A stretch of DNA of 64,000 bases from JAGOFO01 sp964522105 (GTDB lineage: Bacteria > Myxococcota_A > UBA9042 > DTJE01): NCBI GenBank assembly GCA_964522105.1, contig CAZFVA010000011.1, forward strand, positions 1 through 64,000. The letters are read 5' to 3'. The notes beneath the pieces are model-generated. The model was not told the DNA's origin. It saw only the letters and a program-made list of their open reading frames with translations, and did no database searches. The position numbers were made by a program, and so were the translations under genes. This document shows positions 28,051 to 37,408 of this stretch, in pieces. Position 1 is the first letter of the stretch; the number at the start of each line of letters is the position of its first letter.

Positions 28051-29718
28051 ATGAAGAAAAAAAAGAACCTGCTGATTGTCGCCATTATCGGACTTGCCTG
28101 TCTGGTGGCGGTCGCGATCATCATGAAGTGGCCCCAGTCGATCGTTTCCGCGATGCGCCATGACACCACAGCCGAGCCTGACAAGCGCGTTCCCTGGTAT
28201 GCGCCCCCCGGGAAATTCGACCCTTCGGGCGATCGCATCAGGATCGCTGACATAAACTTGATTCCGGGTGGCCTGGTTGACAATGCAAACCGCGCACTGC
28301 ATTTCCAGGGCATCGCACTTTCACAGTCGCCTGACTGGTCGCTGGAAGGCCCGCTGCCTGCTTTCGCGGCCTGGCGGCAACAGGGCATAAATCTGATCAG
28401 GGTCCCTGTACGCTGGCAGGATATTGAGCCGGCCCCGATGCAGGTGTCGGTTGACACCGTTCTTGGTATTCGCAGGTTTCTGGACGGTGCGGCTGCAGCG
28501 GGCATAAGTGTCATACTGGAAAACACAACTCCGTGGTCAATCAACACGGCATGTCCCGGCATCCCGGATGCACCTCTGTGGGCTTTCAGACAGGCACCGG
28601 AAGCGCTGAGGGACGGAAAGTGCAGTACGATCAAAACAGTACCCGGGGCAGCCACTGAAGTTCTGCCGGTATCCGCCGGCGATATCGAGGCCGTCAAACG
28701 GTTCCGCCTGGACTTGATGGACGCTTCATGGACACCTGATAATCTGGCACTTCAAGATCATCTGATACGGGCCTGGACCAAGGTTGGCGAAGTCATAGCC
28801 GGTTCTTCTTCAGTAATCGGTTACGGGATAACCGAAAGCCTTGAGTGTCCGACTGATATGACCGAGTCGAAGTGCACAGTAGCGTGGACCGAATTCACTG
28901 ACAGATTTGTCAACCACGTCCGGGCCGTCGACAGCCCGGCACTGTTCTTCACTGGCATGGCGCCAGCAGCGATGTCATCAACCGCAGGCACTGCCACTTT
29001 AATTGAACTGGTGCCGCCCAAAGCCCTTGATTTCCCTGTGGGATTAATGGTCACGCTACCTTCTGGTGTGTTCGCTTACAGACATATTCCGGTCGGACCT
29101 GATTCTGAGTGGCTTCAAACGATTTCAGGAATTGAGTCGCGGGGACGATCGTTTCTGGTCAACTACTCAGACATTGAAATACAGAAGAAACTGCTTACAA
29201 ATCAAGAGATTCCGAAGCGCGAGTTACTGGCCAGGCCATACCCCGAGGCCGTGGCCGGGCACATGATATCATTTGGCTTTGACAGGTTGTCGATGCCAGA
29301 CGCCAACGACAGTGCCGAAACAAAACCTGCCGCAACCAAATCCGCGTCGCCAGTTTCCGGGTCGGCAAGTTCCGGGTCGCCAGTTTCCGCAAGTTCCAAA
29401 ACAGGCAGACCTGGCTTCACGGGCGTTTCAGATGTGTTCGTTCTATCTTTTCAAGACGGCGAGGTTCGCCCGCGCGAGGTACCTGAAACTACCGTTTACC
29501 TGCCTGTGAATTCGCTTTACCGGGATGATCCGGCCAGTGATGCGCCCCGGTTCACAATTGATATTTCCGATGGTTCAGCAGGACTGATGCCGGGCAGAAC
29601 AGACGCGGTGCTGTGGCACACGGTGGCCGGTGCTGGAACCCACACAATGAAGATAGCACCGTGGGGCGGAAGCAGACTCGGGGGCAAAACCACGGGTGAA
29701 ACAAGTCAAAACCATTGA
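28051..29718 (+). CDS. membrane-anchored GH5-like protein with altered catalytic motif
   Basis: 555 residues from the ATG at 28051; an in-frame TTG at 27994 would add 19. KKKKNLLIVAIIG begins a single N-terminal membrane anchor. Residues about 60-400 resemble a GH5 barrel: NRALHFQGIALS and INLIRVPVRWQDIEPAP are close to endoglycoceramidase-like enzymes. Where the NEP acid/base motif is expected the sequence reads YGITESLECP, and no clear nucleophile Glu motif is seen, so it may be a pseudo-enzyme or a divergent hydrolase. A Ser/Gly/Pro/Ala linker (about 420-450) made by short DNA repeats leads to a C-terminal beta domain. Confidence 0.7.
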   Translation: MKKKKNLLIVAIIGLACLVAVAIIMKWPQSIVSAMRHDTTAEPDKRVPWYAPPGKFDPSGDRIRIADINLIPGGLVDNANRALHFQGIALSQSPDWSLEGPLPAFAAWRQQGINLIRVPVRWQDIEPAPMQVSVDTVLGIRRFLDGAAAAGISVILENTTPWSINTACPGIPDAPLWAFRQAPEALRDGKCSTIKTVPGAATEVLPVSAGDIEAVKRFRLDLMDASWTPDNLALQDHLIRAWTKVGEVIAGSSSVIGYGITESLECPTDMTESKCTVAWTEFTDRFVNHVRAVDSPALFFTGMAPAAMSSTAGTATLIELVPPKALDFPVGLMVTLPSGVFAYRHIPVGPDSEWLQTISGIESRGRSFLVNYSDIEIQKKLLTNQEIPKRELLARPYPEAVAGHMISFGFDRLSMPDANDSAETKPAATKSASPVSGSASSGSPVSASSKTGRPGFTGVSDVFVLSFQDGEVRPREVPETTVYLPVNSLYRDDPASDAPRFTIDISDGSAGLMPGRTDAVLWHTVAGAGTHTMKIAPWGGSRLGGKTTGETSQNH

Positions 29719-29843
29719 TTTCTGTCATTTATTTACCAGGTATGCCGGTGAAATTTTGTTGATTTGATACCAGTTTTAGCGGATATTCCGGCGTTACGAA
29801 ATTGTCCGTACAATTTCAAAGATTAAAAAAGGAACTTAAAAAA

Positions 29844-30743
29844 ATGATCGACAAACCTGTCAATGCCCTTGATTTGATTGGAAATACACCAATGATCCGC
29901 ATCCCGGGCCTGGCTTTTGGCGACGTTCTTGCCAAAGCCGAATTTCTGAACATCGGCGGCAGCGTGAAGGACAGAATTGCCCTCCACATGATTCAGCAGG
30001 CCGAACTGGAAGGCGAACTGAAGCCGGGAATGACCATCATCGAAGCCACATCCGGCAACACGGGCATCGGGATCAGCATGGTCGGCGTCCAGAAAGGATA
30101 CCGCGTGATCATCGTCATGCCCGAAAACATGAGCGACGAAAGAAAGAAGATAATCCGGGCACTTGGCGCTGAGCTGGTTCTGACGCCTGCGGATGACAGC
30201 ATTTCAGGCGCGAACGCCAGGCTTGAAGAGCTGAAAATCGAAATACCGAACCACTACAATCCCGGCCAGTTCACGAACCCGAACAATCCGGAAGCCCACT
30301 ACAGAACGACCGGCCCGGAAATCTGGCACCAGTGCAACGGCAAGGTTGACGTGTTTGTGGCGGGCGTCGGCAGCGGCGGCACCTTGATGGGCGTTGGCAA
30401 GTATCTGCGCGAAAAGAACCCGAACGTCCAGATCGTGGCGATTGAACCCAGAAACAACTCAGCCCTTCTTGGCAAGGAACCGGGGCTTCACACGATCCAG
30501 GGCATCGGCGACGGTTTCGTACCCGGCGTAGTTGACCGCAAGTACATCGACATGGTCATGACAGTTTCCGACGAAGACGCCATTGATATGGCCAGATTGC
30601 TTGCCAAAAAATACGGCATCCTGGTCGGCACCTCATCGGGCGCCAACGTCTGGGTCGCCAAACACTTCGCCGACGGCTGCCGCAACGTCGTCACAATCCT
30701 GGCCGACCGCGCCGAACGCTACTTCAGCACTTCGTTGATCTAA
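29844..30743 (+). CDS. cysteine synthase B-like O-acetylserine sulfhydrylase
   Basis: 299 residues from the ATG at 29844, with AAAAAGGAAC nearby; an in-frame TTG at 29802 has no ribosome site. This PLP enzyme carries its Lys in NIGGSVKDR, the TSGNTGIG loop and GVGSGGTLMG. The NxGGSVKDR form is closer to CysM and related enzymes than to the other cysteine synthase here (NPAYSVKCR). It may use thiosulfate, O-phosphoserine or sulfide; the donor cannot be read. It is separate from any sulfur operon and converges with the sugar symporter gene. Confidence 0.93.
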   Translation: MIDKPVNALDLIGNTPMIRIPGLAFGDVLAKAEFLNIGGSVKDRIALHMIQQAELEGELKPGMTIIEATSGNTGIGISMVGVQKGYRVIIVMPENMSDERKKIIRALGAELVLTPADDSISGANARLEELKIEIPNHYNPGQFTNPNNPEAHYRTTGPEIWHQCNGKVDVFVAGVGSGGTLMGVGKYLREKNPNVQIVAIEPRNNSALLGKEPGLHTIQGIGDGFVPGVVDRKYIDMVMTVSDEDAIDMARLLAKKYGILVGTSSGANVWVAKHFADGCRNVVTILADRAERYFSTSLI

Positions 30744-30754
30744 CCCTTCCCCAA

Positions 30755-32242
30755 CTATTTTTGGATTGGATACTTCGTGAAGGCTACGATACCGATGATG
30801 GACATGACAGAGGCGGTGAAGCCCGCCAACACTATTCCCCAGGGCTTTTCTGTGCTGTAACCGAACGTCGAAAACAGGAAACCCTGGAACATCAGCGCCA
30901 GACCGCCGGCAATCTTCTGCAGCAGACCTTCCATGCCGTTGTACATGGCTTCACGCCTGTAACCGGTGCGCTCGGTGTCAAGATCCATGATATCTGCCAG
31001 GATGGCCCTGGGAACGACCAGACACAGCGCCAGTCCTGGGGAAATCAACAGACACACGACCATAAGCTGGTAGTGGGCCGGAATCCCCATACGACCAGAC
31101 AACGTAACCAGCGGAATACATATGGCAAAAAACGCCAGACTGATCATCATCAGCGTCTTTCTTCTGTACTTTGCGGCCAGCTTGTCGACCAGAGGGTAGA
31201 ACCCGATGGAAAACACGACCAACCCCAGCAACATCAAGCCGGAAATCGTGTCAGGTCCCTGCGAAAGAACCCAGTTCATCGGGGCAAATGACGAAGTCTG
31301 ATTTACTACCTGCGTGGCCACGACGTAGGGAAGCGCGGCCTGCACCATGAACTGAGCGCCGTAAAGCATTGCACCGGCAATGATATATGGCATGAACGCA
31401 GGATTGCGAAGCGTCTCCCAGCACGCCTTCATCAGACCGTAAGGAACGTCCTTCTGTGCCGAATGCGGCCTTTCGCGAATCGCAATGACAACCGGCAGAA
31501 ACGCGACGAAGGTCAAAATCGTCCCGATCACGGCAGCCAGCTTAAACCCGTCCTGAACGGCAAAACCAAGGAATGTCCCGCCGCCATCCATGTAACTGCT
31601 GATCATCGGCCCGAACACCACGAACACAAAAATCTGGGCCAGGGCGCCGAATATCGACATCCAGATGGAAACACGGATACGGCCCTTTTCGGACTCCCAT
31701 ATTTCAGGCATCAAAGCCAGATATGGGTTTACTACGACGGTGAACGACACGTGCAGCACCAGCAGCATTGCCGTCAACCAGGCGGCATTGATAATCGTCG
31801 GCGCACCGATATTGAAGTCCAGACTGAACGCGTTCTTGAAGAGGTTAAGCCAACCGGTCTCGCTGCCATTCAGGCCTGCCAGTGGCGGAAACCACACCAG
31901 CATGAACGACGCAAGCAGGAAAAACAGCCCGATCTTGATGAATGGCATTCTTCTGCCACGACTGCCGGTCAGCTTGTCAGAATAGAATCCGACCAGCGGA
32001 TCAGCGACCGCACCAAACAACATCACGATTGCGGAAATCATTCCGAAGACAGCCGGGTCAACCAGCAGCTTGCGGCCCTGCTCGACTTCATCGGGCGTCG
32101 GACAGTACAGGCGCATCAACCAGACCGAAATCGCCAGAAGCAACATACCGACCGGAAAACTACCGCTGGAATAGGCCAGCATCCTGCCAGTTCCCGCTTC
32201 TTCAACAGTCACAGCTCCGCCACCAACACTGTCAGAATTCAT
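30755..32242 (-). CDS. GPH-family sugar:cation symporter (MFS)
   Basis: 495 residues from the ATG at 32242, six bases after GGAGG; a GTG two codons upstream is less well placed. About 12 membrane segments are visible. The VADPLVGFYSDKLTGSRGRR segment is the cytoplasmic loop signature of the glycoside-pentoside-hexuronide:cation symporters. These import sugars or glycosides with Na+ or H+. It ends 12 bp from the convergent cysteine synthase. With the glycosidases in this window it may import released saccharides, which is inference. Confidence 0.88.
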   Translation of the reverse strand: MNSDSVGGGAVTVEEAGTGRMLAYSSGSFPVGMLLLAISVWLMRLYCPTPDEVEQGRKLLVDPAVFGMISAIVMLFGAVADPLVGFYSDKLTGSRGRRMPFIKIGLFFLLASFMLVWFPPLAGLNGSETGWLNLFKNAFSLDFNIGAPTIINAAWLTAMLLVLHVSFTVVVNPYLALMPEIWESEKGRIRVSIWMSIFGALAQIFVFVVFGPMISSYMDGGGTFLGFAVQDGFKLAAVIGTILTFVAFLPVVIAIRERPHSAQKDVPYGLMKACWETLRNPAFMPYIIAGAMLYGAQFMVQAALPYVVATQVVNQTSSFAPMNWVLSQGPDTISGLMLLGLVVFSIGFYPLVDKLAAKYRRKTLMMISLAFFAICIPLVTLSGRMGIPAHYQLMVVCLLISPGLALCLVVPRAILADIMDLDTERTGYRREAMYNGMEGLLQKIAGGLALMFQGFLFSTFGYSTEKPWGIVLAGFTASVMSIIGIVAFTKYPIQK

Positions 32243-32264
32243 CAGCACCCTCCAGCCCGGTCAC

Positions 32265-32759
32265 TCACCAACCAAAACAACGACCAAAAAGACGCCACTG
32301 ACCGCCAGCTTCCTTATCATGACGCAACTGACATGAGTCGGTTCCCTGAACAGTTCCCGGACGTTCCACTATCATAATCAAGTCCCGTTCATTTTCCCGC
32401 CGATCAACAAGGCGGTACGTTACGGCAGTCTTGTCAACCAGCATTCCGGGAACAGCCACCCTCATGTATCTGTACCCATACTCGCGCCATTCGTTCATGC
32501 GGGCCGGCGACGCCTTTTCTTCAGAATGAATTACCTTCAGGATTTCATTCCAACCGGCCATCACGTCGGGATTGACCGCAGCGGCCATTGCCTGCTGCAT
32601 CACCCACTCCGGCGTACCTGAAACCGGGTTCTTGATCGTCTCTACAATACCGAGTTTGTGATTGACGGACCTGCATGAAAGCACGCCGCAGGCGACAGCC
32701 ATCGTCATTACCAGAACCGGCAGGTACCTGAAATGGCGATATGCAATAATTTTGATCAA
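32265..32759 (-). CDS. small lipoprotein of unknown function
   Basis: 164 residues if begun at TTG 32759, which has AAGGGG five to nine bases upstream and gives a clean basic N-terminus, hydrophobic segment and lipobox GVLSC. A GTG/ATG pair at 32783 would add eight residues before the signal. The mature part is about 135 residues with a WREYGYRYMRVAVPG segment and no known motif. It lies 22 bp upstream of the sugar symporter on the same strand, so both are probably expressed together. Function unknown. Confidence 0.7.
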   Translation of the reverse strand: MIKIIAYRHFRYLPVLVMTMAVACGVLSCRSVNHKLGIVETIKNPVSGTPEWVMQQAMAAAVNPDVMAGWNEILKVIHSEEKASPARMNEWREYGYRYMRVAVPGMLVDKTAVTYRLVDRRENERDLIMIVERPGTVQGTDSCQLRHDKEAGGQWRLFGRCFGW

Positions 32760-32843
32760 TTCATCACCCCTTGATTGCATCACCCGGGAAATATACCGCG
32801 AACACTGATGAAAATAATACAGACAACCACACAGGCCGGAAAC

Positions 32844-32875
32844 AAAAAACCCCGCCCCGCATCAGCGGAACGGGG
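32844..32875 (-). terminator. rho-independent terminator after the ferredoxin gene
   Basis: On the minus strand an 11-bp stem, CCCCGTTCCGC pairing with GCGGGGCGGGG with two G-U wobbles, encloses a TGAT loop and is followed by six T (complement of 32844-32849). It lies 26 bases after the ferredoxin stop codon. It separates that gene from the lipoprotein-symporter pair downstream. Confidence 0.9.
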
Positions 32876-32901
32876 TCAAATGTTTTTTGGACAGGCTTTT
32901 A

Positions 32902-33093
32902 TCAAGCCTTGACGATTGCTTCCGTCGCGCAAACAGGAACGCACTTCGGCTCGCCACCGACTTCGGCGCACTCGGTGCACTTCTTCGGGTCGATTACGTA
33001 CAGCATGTCGCCTTCGGAGATTGCATTGTTGACATCACATTCATCAACGCAGGAGCCGCAGCAGACACAGTCATCAGTGATCTTCATTGCCAT
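32902..33093 (-). CDS. 2[4Fe-4S] ferredoxin, YfhL/Alvin type
   Basis: 63 residues. Two cluster motifs are present: CVCCGSCVDEC near residues 9-19 and CTECAEVGGEPKCVPVC near 39-55. The longer insertion between the second and third Cys of the C-terminal motif is typical of the YfhL/Allochromatium-type low-potential ferredoxins. It is a small soluble electron carrier. The ATG at 33093 follows GAGG with eight bases between. A strong terminator follows, so it is probably a single-gene unit. Confidence 0.93.
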   Translation of the reverse strand: MAMKITDDCVCCGSCVDECDVNNAISEGDMLYVIDPKKCTECAEVGGEPKCVPVCATEAIVKA

Positions 33094-33275
33094 GGAAAAA
33101 CCTCACGCAAGTCAGGAATATTGCAACACGGGAAAAAATTATCTTCCCTGCCGGGCCGGATCATCATTAATCAGACGAGTTCTGTCAAGAACATGGACCA
33201 TCGTACATTGATCCTGCATCGAAATTCCGGGCAACGTGCTGTACAAATTACGGGGCCGAACGGTACAATCCGGGC

Positions 33276-33743
33276 ATGAATCGACTCTTTTCGCCAGATA
33301 AGATTGAAGAAGGATTGTGGCTGGGCAGTGCGCCCCTGGCACCTGAAGACTTCAAAGTCCTTAAAAACCTTGGCATAACCGATGTACTTTCCATGCGAAC
33401 CGAAGCTGAAGACGCCAGCCGTGGCATTAACCCGACGATATCTTTCAGGTTTTACACTTCACTGAACCTGAATGCCCACCGCGTCCCGGTCGAAGACTTC
33501 AACGCATCAAGCCTGAAAAACGCAATTGCACATGCGGTCAGCCTTATAGAATCGCTGCTTTCAGAAGGACGGCAGGTGTATGTCCACTGCGCCCTTGGAA
33601 TGAACAGGTCCCCGTCGGTCGTGGCGGCATATCTTGGTAAAAAGCACGATCTGGACGCCGCCGAAGCAATCGAGATGATAAGGGCGCTGCATCCTCTGTC
33701 AGTTCCGGACGCAGGCGCAGTGCGGATCGTTACAGGCAGATAG
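33276..33743 (+). CDS. dual-specificity protein phosphatase
   Basis: 155 residues. The cysteine phosphatase loop is HCALGMNRSPS (HCX5RS) near residue 108, and the N-terminus (DKIEEGLWLGSAP) resembles the start of the DSP fold. The general-acid Asp is likely in VEDFNAS. It should remove phosphate from Tyr, Ser or Thr of a protein, or from another phospho-ester. No kinase is adjacent. It is divergent from the ferredoxin gene across 182 bp. Confidence 0.9.
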   Translation: MNRLFSPDKIEEGLWLGSAPLAPEDFKVLKNLGITDVLSMRTEAEDASRGINPTISFRFYTSLNLNAHRVPVEDFNASSLKNAIAHAVSLIESLLSEGRQVYVHCALGMNRSPSVVAAYLGKKHDLDAAEAIEMIRALHPLSVPDAGAVRIVTGR

Positions 33744-33821
33744 TTACAGACAGGCGGTCACAACGGCTGGCAGCCACAACGTTCGACAATCACAACGACC
33801 GGCGACTTAAGCTTCAGGCAA

Positions 33822-34235
33822 TCAGACAGTCTTGCGTTTTCCAGCAGTACGGTTGGTAGTTCCATCCTTGATGCTGCTGACGTCAACGTGGTCATCCTTG
33901 ATTTTGACCTTGATATTCACGTCAAAAGACAGGCCGTCCAGGGTCTTTCTGGCCTCTTTCGCCAGATCAATTCTGTCCAGATACGAACCGAGCTGGCTGC
34001 CGGCCTGCTCGACAACTTCCTGGCGCAGACCTTCAATCTCGCGGATGACATAACCTGCCACCTCGCGGGTCACTGCCTTGACCATTTCCCTTACAAAACC
34101 TTCGGTTTCAAGGATTCTGGTCACAGACGTCACGAGGGCCTTTTTGGCCAGTTCAACAAGCATCCCGTCCGGCGATTTCTTTTCCGAAGATTCAACCGTC
34201 GGGTCTTCAGATTCAGTGTGATAGTTCCTGTCCAC
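33822..34235 (-). CDS. small amphipathic helical protein of unknown function
   Basis: 137 residues, starting at GTG 34235 with GGAGG six bases upstream, so expression is well supported. The N-terminus is acidic, residues 25-95 are predicted long amphipathic helices with many Val, Glu and Arg, and residues 100-120 form a basic/acidic strand segment FDVNIKVKIKDD. The shape recalls phasin-like or membrane-surface helical proteins, but I recognise no family. It is divergent from secA. Confidence 0.65.
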   Translation of the reverse strand: MDRNYHTESEDPTVESSEKKSPDGMLVELAKKALVTSVTRILETEGFVREMVKAVTREVAGYVIREIEGLRQEVVEQAGSQLGSYLDRIDLAKEARKTLDGLSFDVNIKVKIKDDHVDVSSIKDGTTNRTAGKRKTV

Positions 34236-34444
34236 AGCAGACCTCCGTTCAAGTCAAAACCTGATCCACGCCGCAATTTTAGCAGCATCATTGAATAGTG
34301 GCTGAATTTTACTGCTATTTTCAGTTCTGACAGAAAAATCCCCTTGCCTGAAAGCAATCAATCCCTACTTTAGTGAAGACTGGCAGCCGCCTTGTGATAA
34401 AATGCGCCGCCCGCATTTCGGGAAAGTGCACCTGTGGAGTACCG

Positions 34445-37312
34445 ATGAAAAATTTTTTCCGCAAGATGTTCGGCACAAAAAACGAACGTGATCTTAAGGC
34501 CATGCGTCCCATAGTGGACCGCATTAATTCTTTGGAACCTGACTTCCAGGCGATGTCGGATGACCAGCTTCGCGGCATGACCATGGCGCTGCGAAAACGT
34601 CTTGCTGACGGTGAAACGCTTGACGACATTCTGCCGGAAGCGTTTGCTGCCTGCCGCGAGGCATCAGTCCGCACGACCGGAATGCGCCATTATGATGTCC
34701 AGATGATCGGCGGTATCGCCCTGCATCGCGGCCAGATTGCTGAAATGAAGACAGGTGAAGGAAAGACGCTGGTCGCAACATCGGCACTTTTCCTGAACGC
34801 GCTTGAACCGGACGCCAAAGATCCTGAAAGAGGCATGGGCGCGCACCTTGTTACAGTCAATGATTACCTGGCAAAGCGCGACTCCGAATGGATGGGCAAA
34901 ATCTACAACGCGCTTGGCATGAGCGTCGGCGTCATCGTTCACGGCCTGTCCGACAGACAGCGTCAGCAGGCGTACGCGGCAGACATAACCTACGGAACCA
35001 ACAACGAATTCGGCTTTGACTATCTTCGGGATAACATGAAGTTTTCCCTGGAAGACATGGTTCACCGCCATTTCCCGTACCCGAAGAAAGGCGAACAGGT
35101 CAAGACGTTCCACTACGCCATCGTCGATGAAGTTGACTCCATCCTGATCGATGAAGCGCGTACCCCGCTGATCATTTCCGGACCGGCTGAAGAGTCTTCC
35201 GACGTCTATTACAAGGTCAACGCGATCGTCCCGATGCTGCGCCGTGATGAAGACTACGTCGTCGATGAAAAATCGTCAGCGGTTTCGCTTACCGAATCAG
35301 GCGTGGACAAAGTTGAAAAACGACTGTCCGTGAAGAACCTGTACGACGGGGAAAACGTCGAACTGGTCCACCATGTCTATCAGGCGCTCAAGGCTCACAC
35401 GCTGTTCAAGCGTGACGTCAACTACGTGATCGAGGAAGGAAAGATCATCATCGTTGACGAATTCACCGGCCGAAAGATGCCGGGAAGGCGCTGGAGCGAC
35501 GGGCTGCACCAGGCGGTTGAAGCCAAAGAAGGCATGCAGATTGAAAATGAAAACCAGACTCTGGCGACCGTCACATTCCAGAATCTGTTCAGAATGTACA
35601 ACAAACTGGCTGGAATGACCGGTACGGCAGATACGGAAGCCGAAGAATTCGCAAGGATTTATGACCTTGACGTCCTTGTCGTCCCGACCAACAGGGTCAA
35701 TGGCCGAATTGACAGTGAAGACCTGGTTTTCAAAAACGACCGCGCCAAATTCATGGCCGTGCTGGAACAGATAAAGGAATGTTACGGCCGCGGGCAGCCT
35801 GTCCTGGTCGGTACCACGTCAGTTGAAAAATCAGAACTGGTCAGCAGACTTCTGAAGCATGAAAAGATCCCGCACCACGTCCTGAACGCCAAGAACCACA
35901 TGCTGGAAGCGCAAATCATCGCTCAGGCCGGTCGCAAGGACGCAGTCACAATTTCCACCAACATGGCCGGTCGAGGTACCGACATCGTTCTGGGCGGAAA
36001 TCCCGAGGCGCTTGCGCGTACGCAGGTCGAATCCGACGAAAGCGACAAATTTGCCGAACTGGTCGAAGTTTACCGCCCGATCTGCCTGCGCGAACGTGAA
36101 CAGGTGCTTGCTGCCGGCGGCCTTTACATCATCGGTACCGAACGTCACGAATCGCGCCGCGTTGACAATCAGCTTCGCGGCCGTGCGGGACGTCAGGGCG
36201 ACCCGGGCGCTTCGCTGTTCTTCCTGTCGCTTGACGACGACCTGATGCGCATCTTCGGTGGCGACCAGATCAAAAACATCATGGACCGCCTGTCGGTCCC
36301 GGATAACGAACCGATCGTCCATAAATGGGTTACCAAAGCCATTGAAGGCGCCCAGAAACGGGTTGAAGGCCGCAACTTCGACATCCGTAAAAATCTGCTT
36401 GAATACGACGACGTCATGAACCAGCAGCGTCAGACTATCTACGGTCTGCGCAACCGGGTCCTTGATGGCCGCGAAGTCCATAAAATGATTATGGATGCTG
36501 TCGAGCAGGTCGCCTGGATATTGATGGACACGTTCTGTCCCGAAGGTTCCAACCGTGAAGAATGGGACTTCGAAGGCCTGGCCGCCGAGATTAAGAGCAG
36601 CCTGCGTGTGAAGGTTGATCCGGAAGAACTTGGCGCCGATTCGGGCACGACGGCCGACCGTCTTGTCGTGATGCTGCGCGAGGCTTACGAAAACAAAACG
36701 GCGGAATCAGTCAAAAGGGCGCTTGATGTCCGGCTTCCCGAACCTGACATTATTACACCCGATTTTGACCGCGATGCATGGGCTGCCGACCGCGCCGAGA
36801 TTGAACGCCGCATGATTGAAGGGTTCAGGGCGTATGAACGCGAACGCTACCTGCGAACCATTGATACTCACTGGAAAAATCACCTGTACGCGATGGACCA
36901 CCTGAAGGAAGGCGTACACCTTGAAGCGTACGCTCAGAAAGACCCGAAGGTCATCTACAAGCGCGAAGGCTTCGAACTTTTCAAGCAGCTTCTTGACCTG
37001 ATTGACCAGTCAATCGTCGAAACGATGTTCCGCGTCGAGATTCAAGGGCCTGCGGATGTCGATTCGCTGCGCCGCCTTCGCCGCAACGTCGCGATGCACT
37101 ATGGACGCGGCCAGTTGCCTGCAGATGGCAGTCAGGGCGACCAGTCAAATTCTGGTTCATCAGCCTCGAACGCTCAGGAAGCTGTGGCACACGGCAGTGG
37201 ATTTACCCCGCGCGCCGGACGCAACGACCCATGCCCGTGCGGCAGTGGCAAAAAGTACAAAAAGTGCTGTCTACCAAAGGAACTTGGGACGGCAAACGAT
37301 TCCGGGTTCTGA
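34445..37312 (+). CDS. secA: preprotein translocase ATPase SecA
   Basis: 955 residues from the ATG at 34445, placed after a GTGGAG site; an in-frame start 72 bases upstream is not needed. SecA drives proteins through SecYEG. It shows Walker A in KTGEGKTLVA, the DEAD-type DEVDSILIDEARTPLIISG region, the GMTGTADTEAEEF segment, NMAGRGTDI and GRAGRQGDPG of the second motor domain, and the helical scaffold. The C-terminus carries a linker and the zinc-binding SEC-C motif NDPCPCGSGKKYKKCC that binds SecB or lipids. It is divergent from the small helical protein and upstream of efp. Confidence 0.98.
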   Translation: MKNFFRKMFGTKNERDLKAMRPIVDRINSLEPDFQAMSDDQLRGMTMALRKRLADGETLDDILPEAFAACREASVRTTGMRHYDVQMIGGIALHRGQIAEMKTGEGKTLVATSALFLNALEPDAKDPERGMGAHLVTVNDYLAKRDSEWMGKIYNALGMSVGVIVHGLSDRQRQQAYAADITYGTNNEFGFDYLRDNMKFSLEDMVHRHFPYPKKGEQVKTFHYAIVDEVDSILIDEARTPLIISGPAEESSDVYYKVNAIVPMLRRDEDYVVDEKSSAVSLTESGVDKVEKRLSVKNLYDGENVELVHHVYQALKAHTLFKRDVNYVIEEGKIIIVDEFTGRKMPGRRWSDGLHQAVEAKEGMQIENENQTLATVTFQNLFRMYNKLAGMTGTADTEAEEFARIYDLDVLVVPTNRVNGRIDSEDLVFKNDRAKFMAVLEQIKECYGRGQPVLVGTTSVEKSELVSRLLKHEKIPHHVLNAKNHMLEAQIIAQAGRKDAVTISTNMAGRGTDIVLGGNPEALARTQVESDESDKFAELVEVYRPICLREREQVLAAGGLYIIGTERHESRRVDNQLRGRAGRQGDPGASLFFLSLDDDLMRIFGGDQIKNIMDRLSVPDNEPIVHKWVTKAIEGAQKRVEGRNFDIRKNLLEYDDVMNQQRQTIYGLRNRVLDGREVHKMIMDAVEQVAWILMDTFCPEGSNREEWDFEGLAAEIKSSLRVKVDPEELGADSGTTADRLVVMLREAYENKTAESVKRALDVRLPEPDIITPDFDRDAWAADRAEIERRMIEGFRAYERERYLRTIDTHWKNHLYAMDHLKEGVHLEAYAQKDPKVIYKREGFELFKQLLDLIDQSIVETMFRVEIQGPADVDSLRRLRRNVAMHYGRGQLPADGSQGDQSNSGSSASNAQEAVAHGSGFTPRAGRNDPCPCGSGKKYKKCCLPKELGTANDSGF

Positions 37313-37340
37313 TAGTCATTCCCTGAAACAAATTGCCGGG

Positions 37341-37369
37341 TTGCCAAATTTTACGGACTCAGGTATAAA
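37341..37369 (+). promoter_or_regulatory. sigma70-type promoter of efp-epmA
   Basis: TTGCCA (37341-37346) and TATAAA (37364-37369) are 17 bases apart in the secA-efp gap. Transcription would start near 37376, about 33 bases before the efp ATG. Confidence 0.65.
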
Positions 37370-37408
37370 ACTGCCGGTTTTTCAGGTTCTTAACGGCTGG
37401 AGTAAAGC

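Noticed and set aside
31463..32377. Plus-strand open frame of about 304 codons
   Set aside because: It is antisense to the sugar symporter and rich in His, Gln and Arg, typical of shadow frames.
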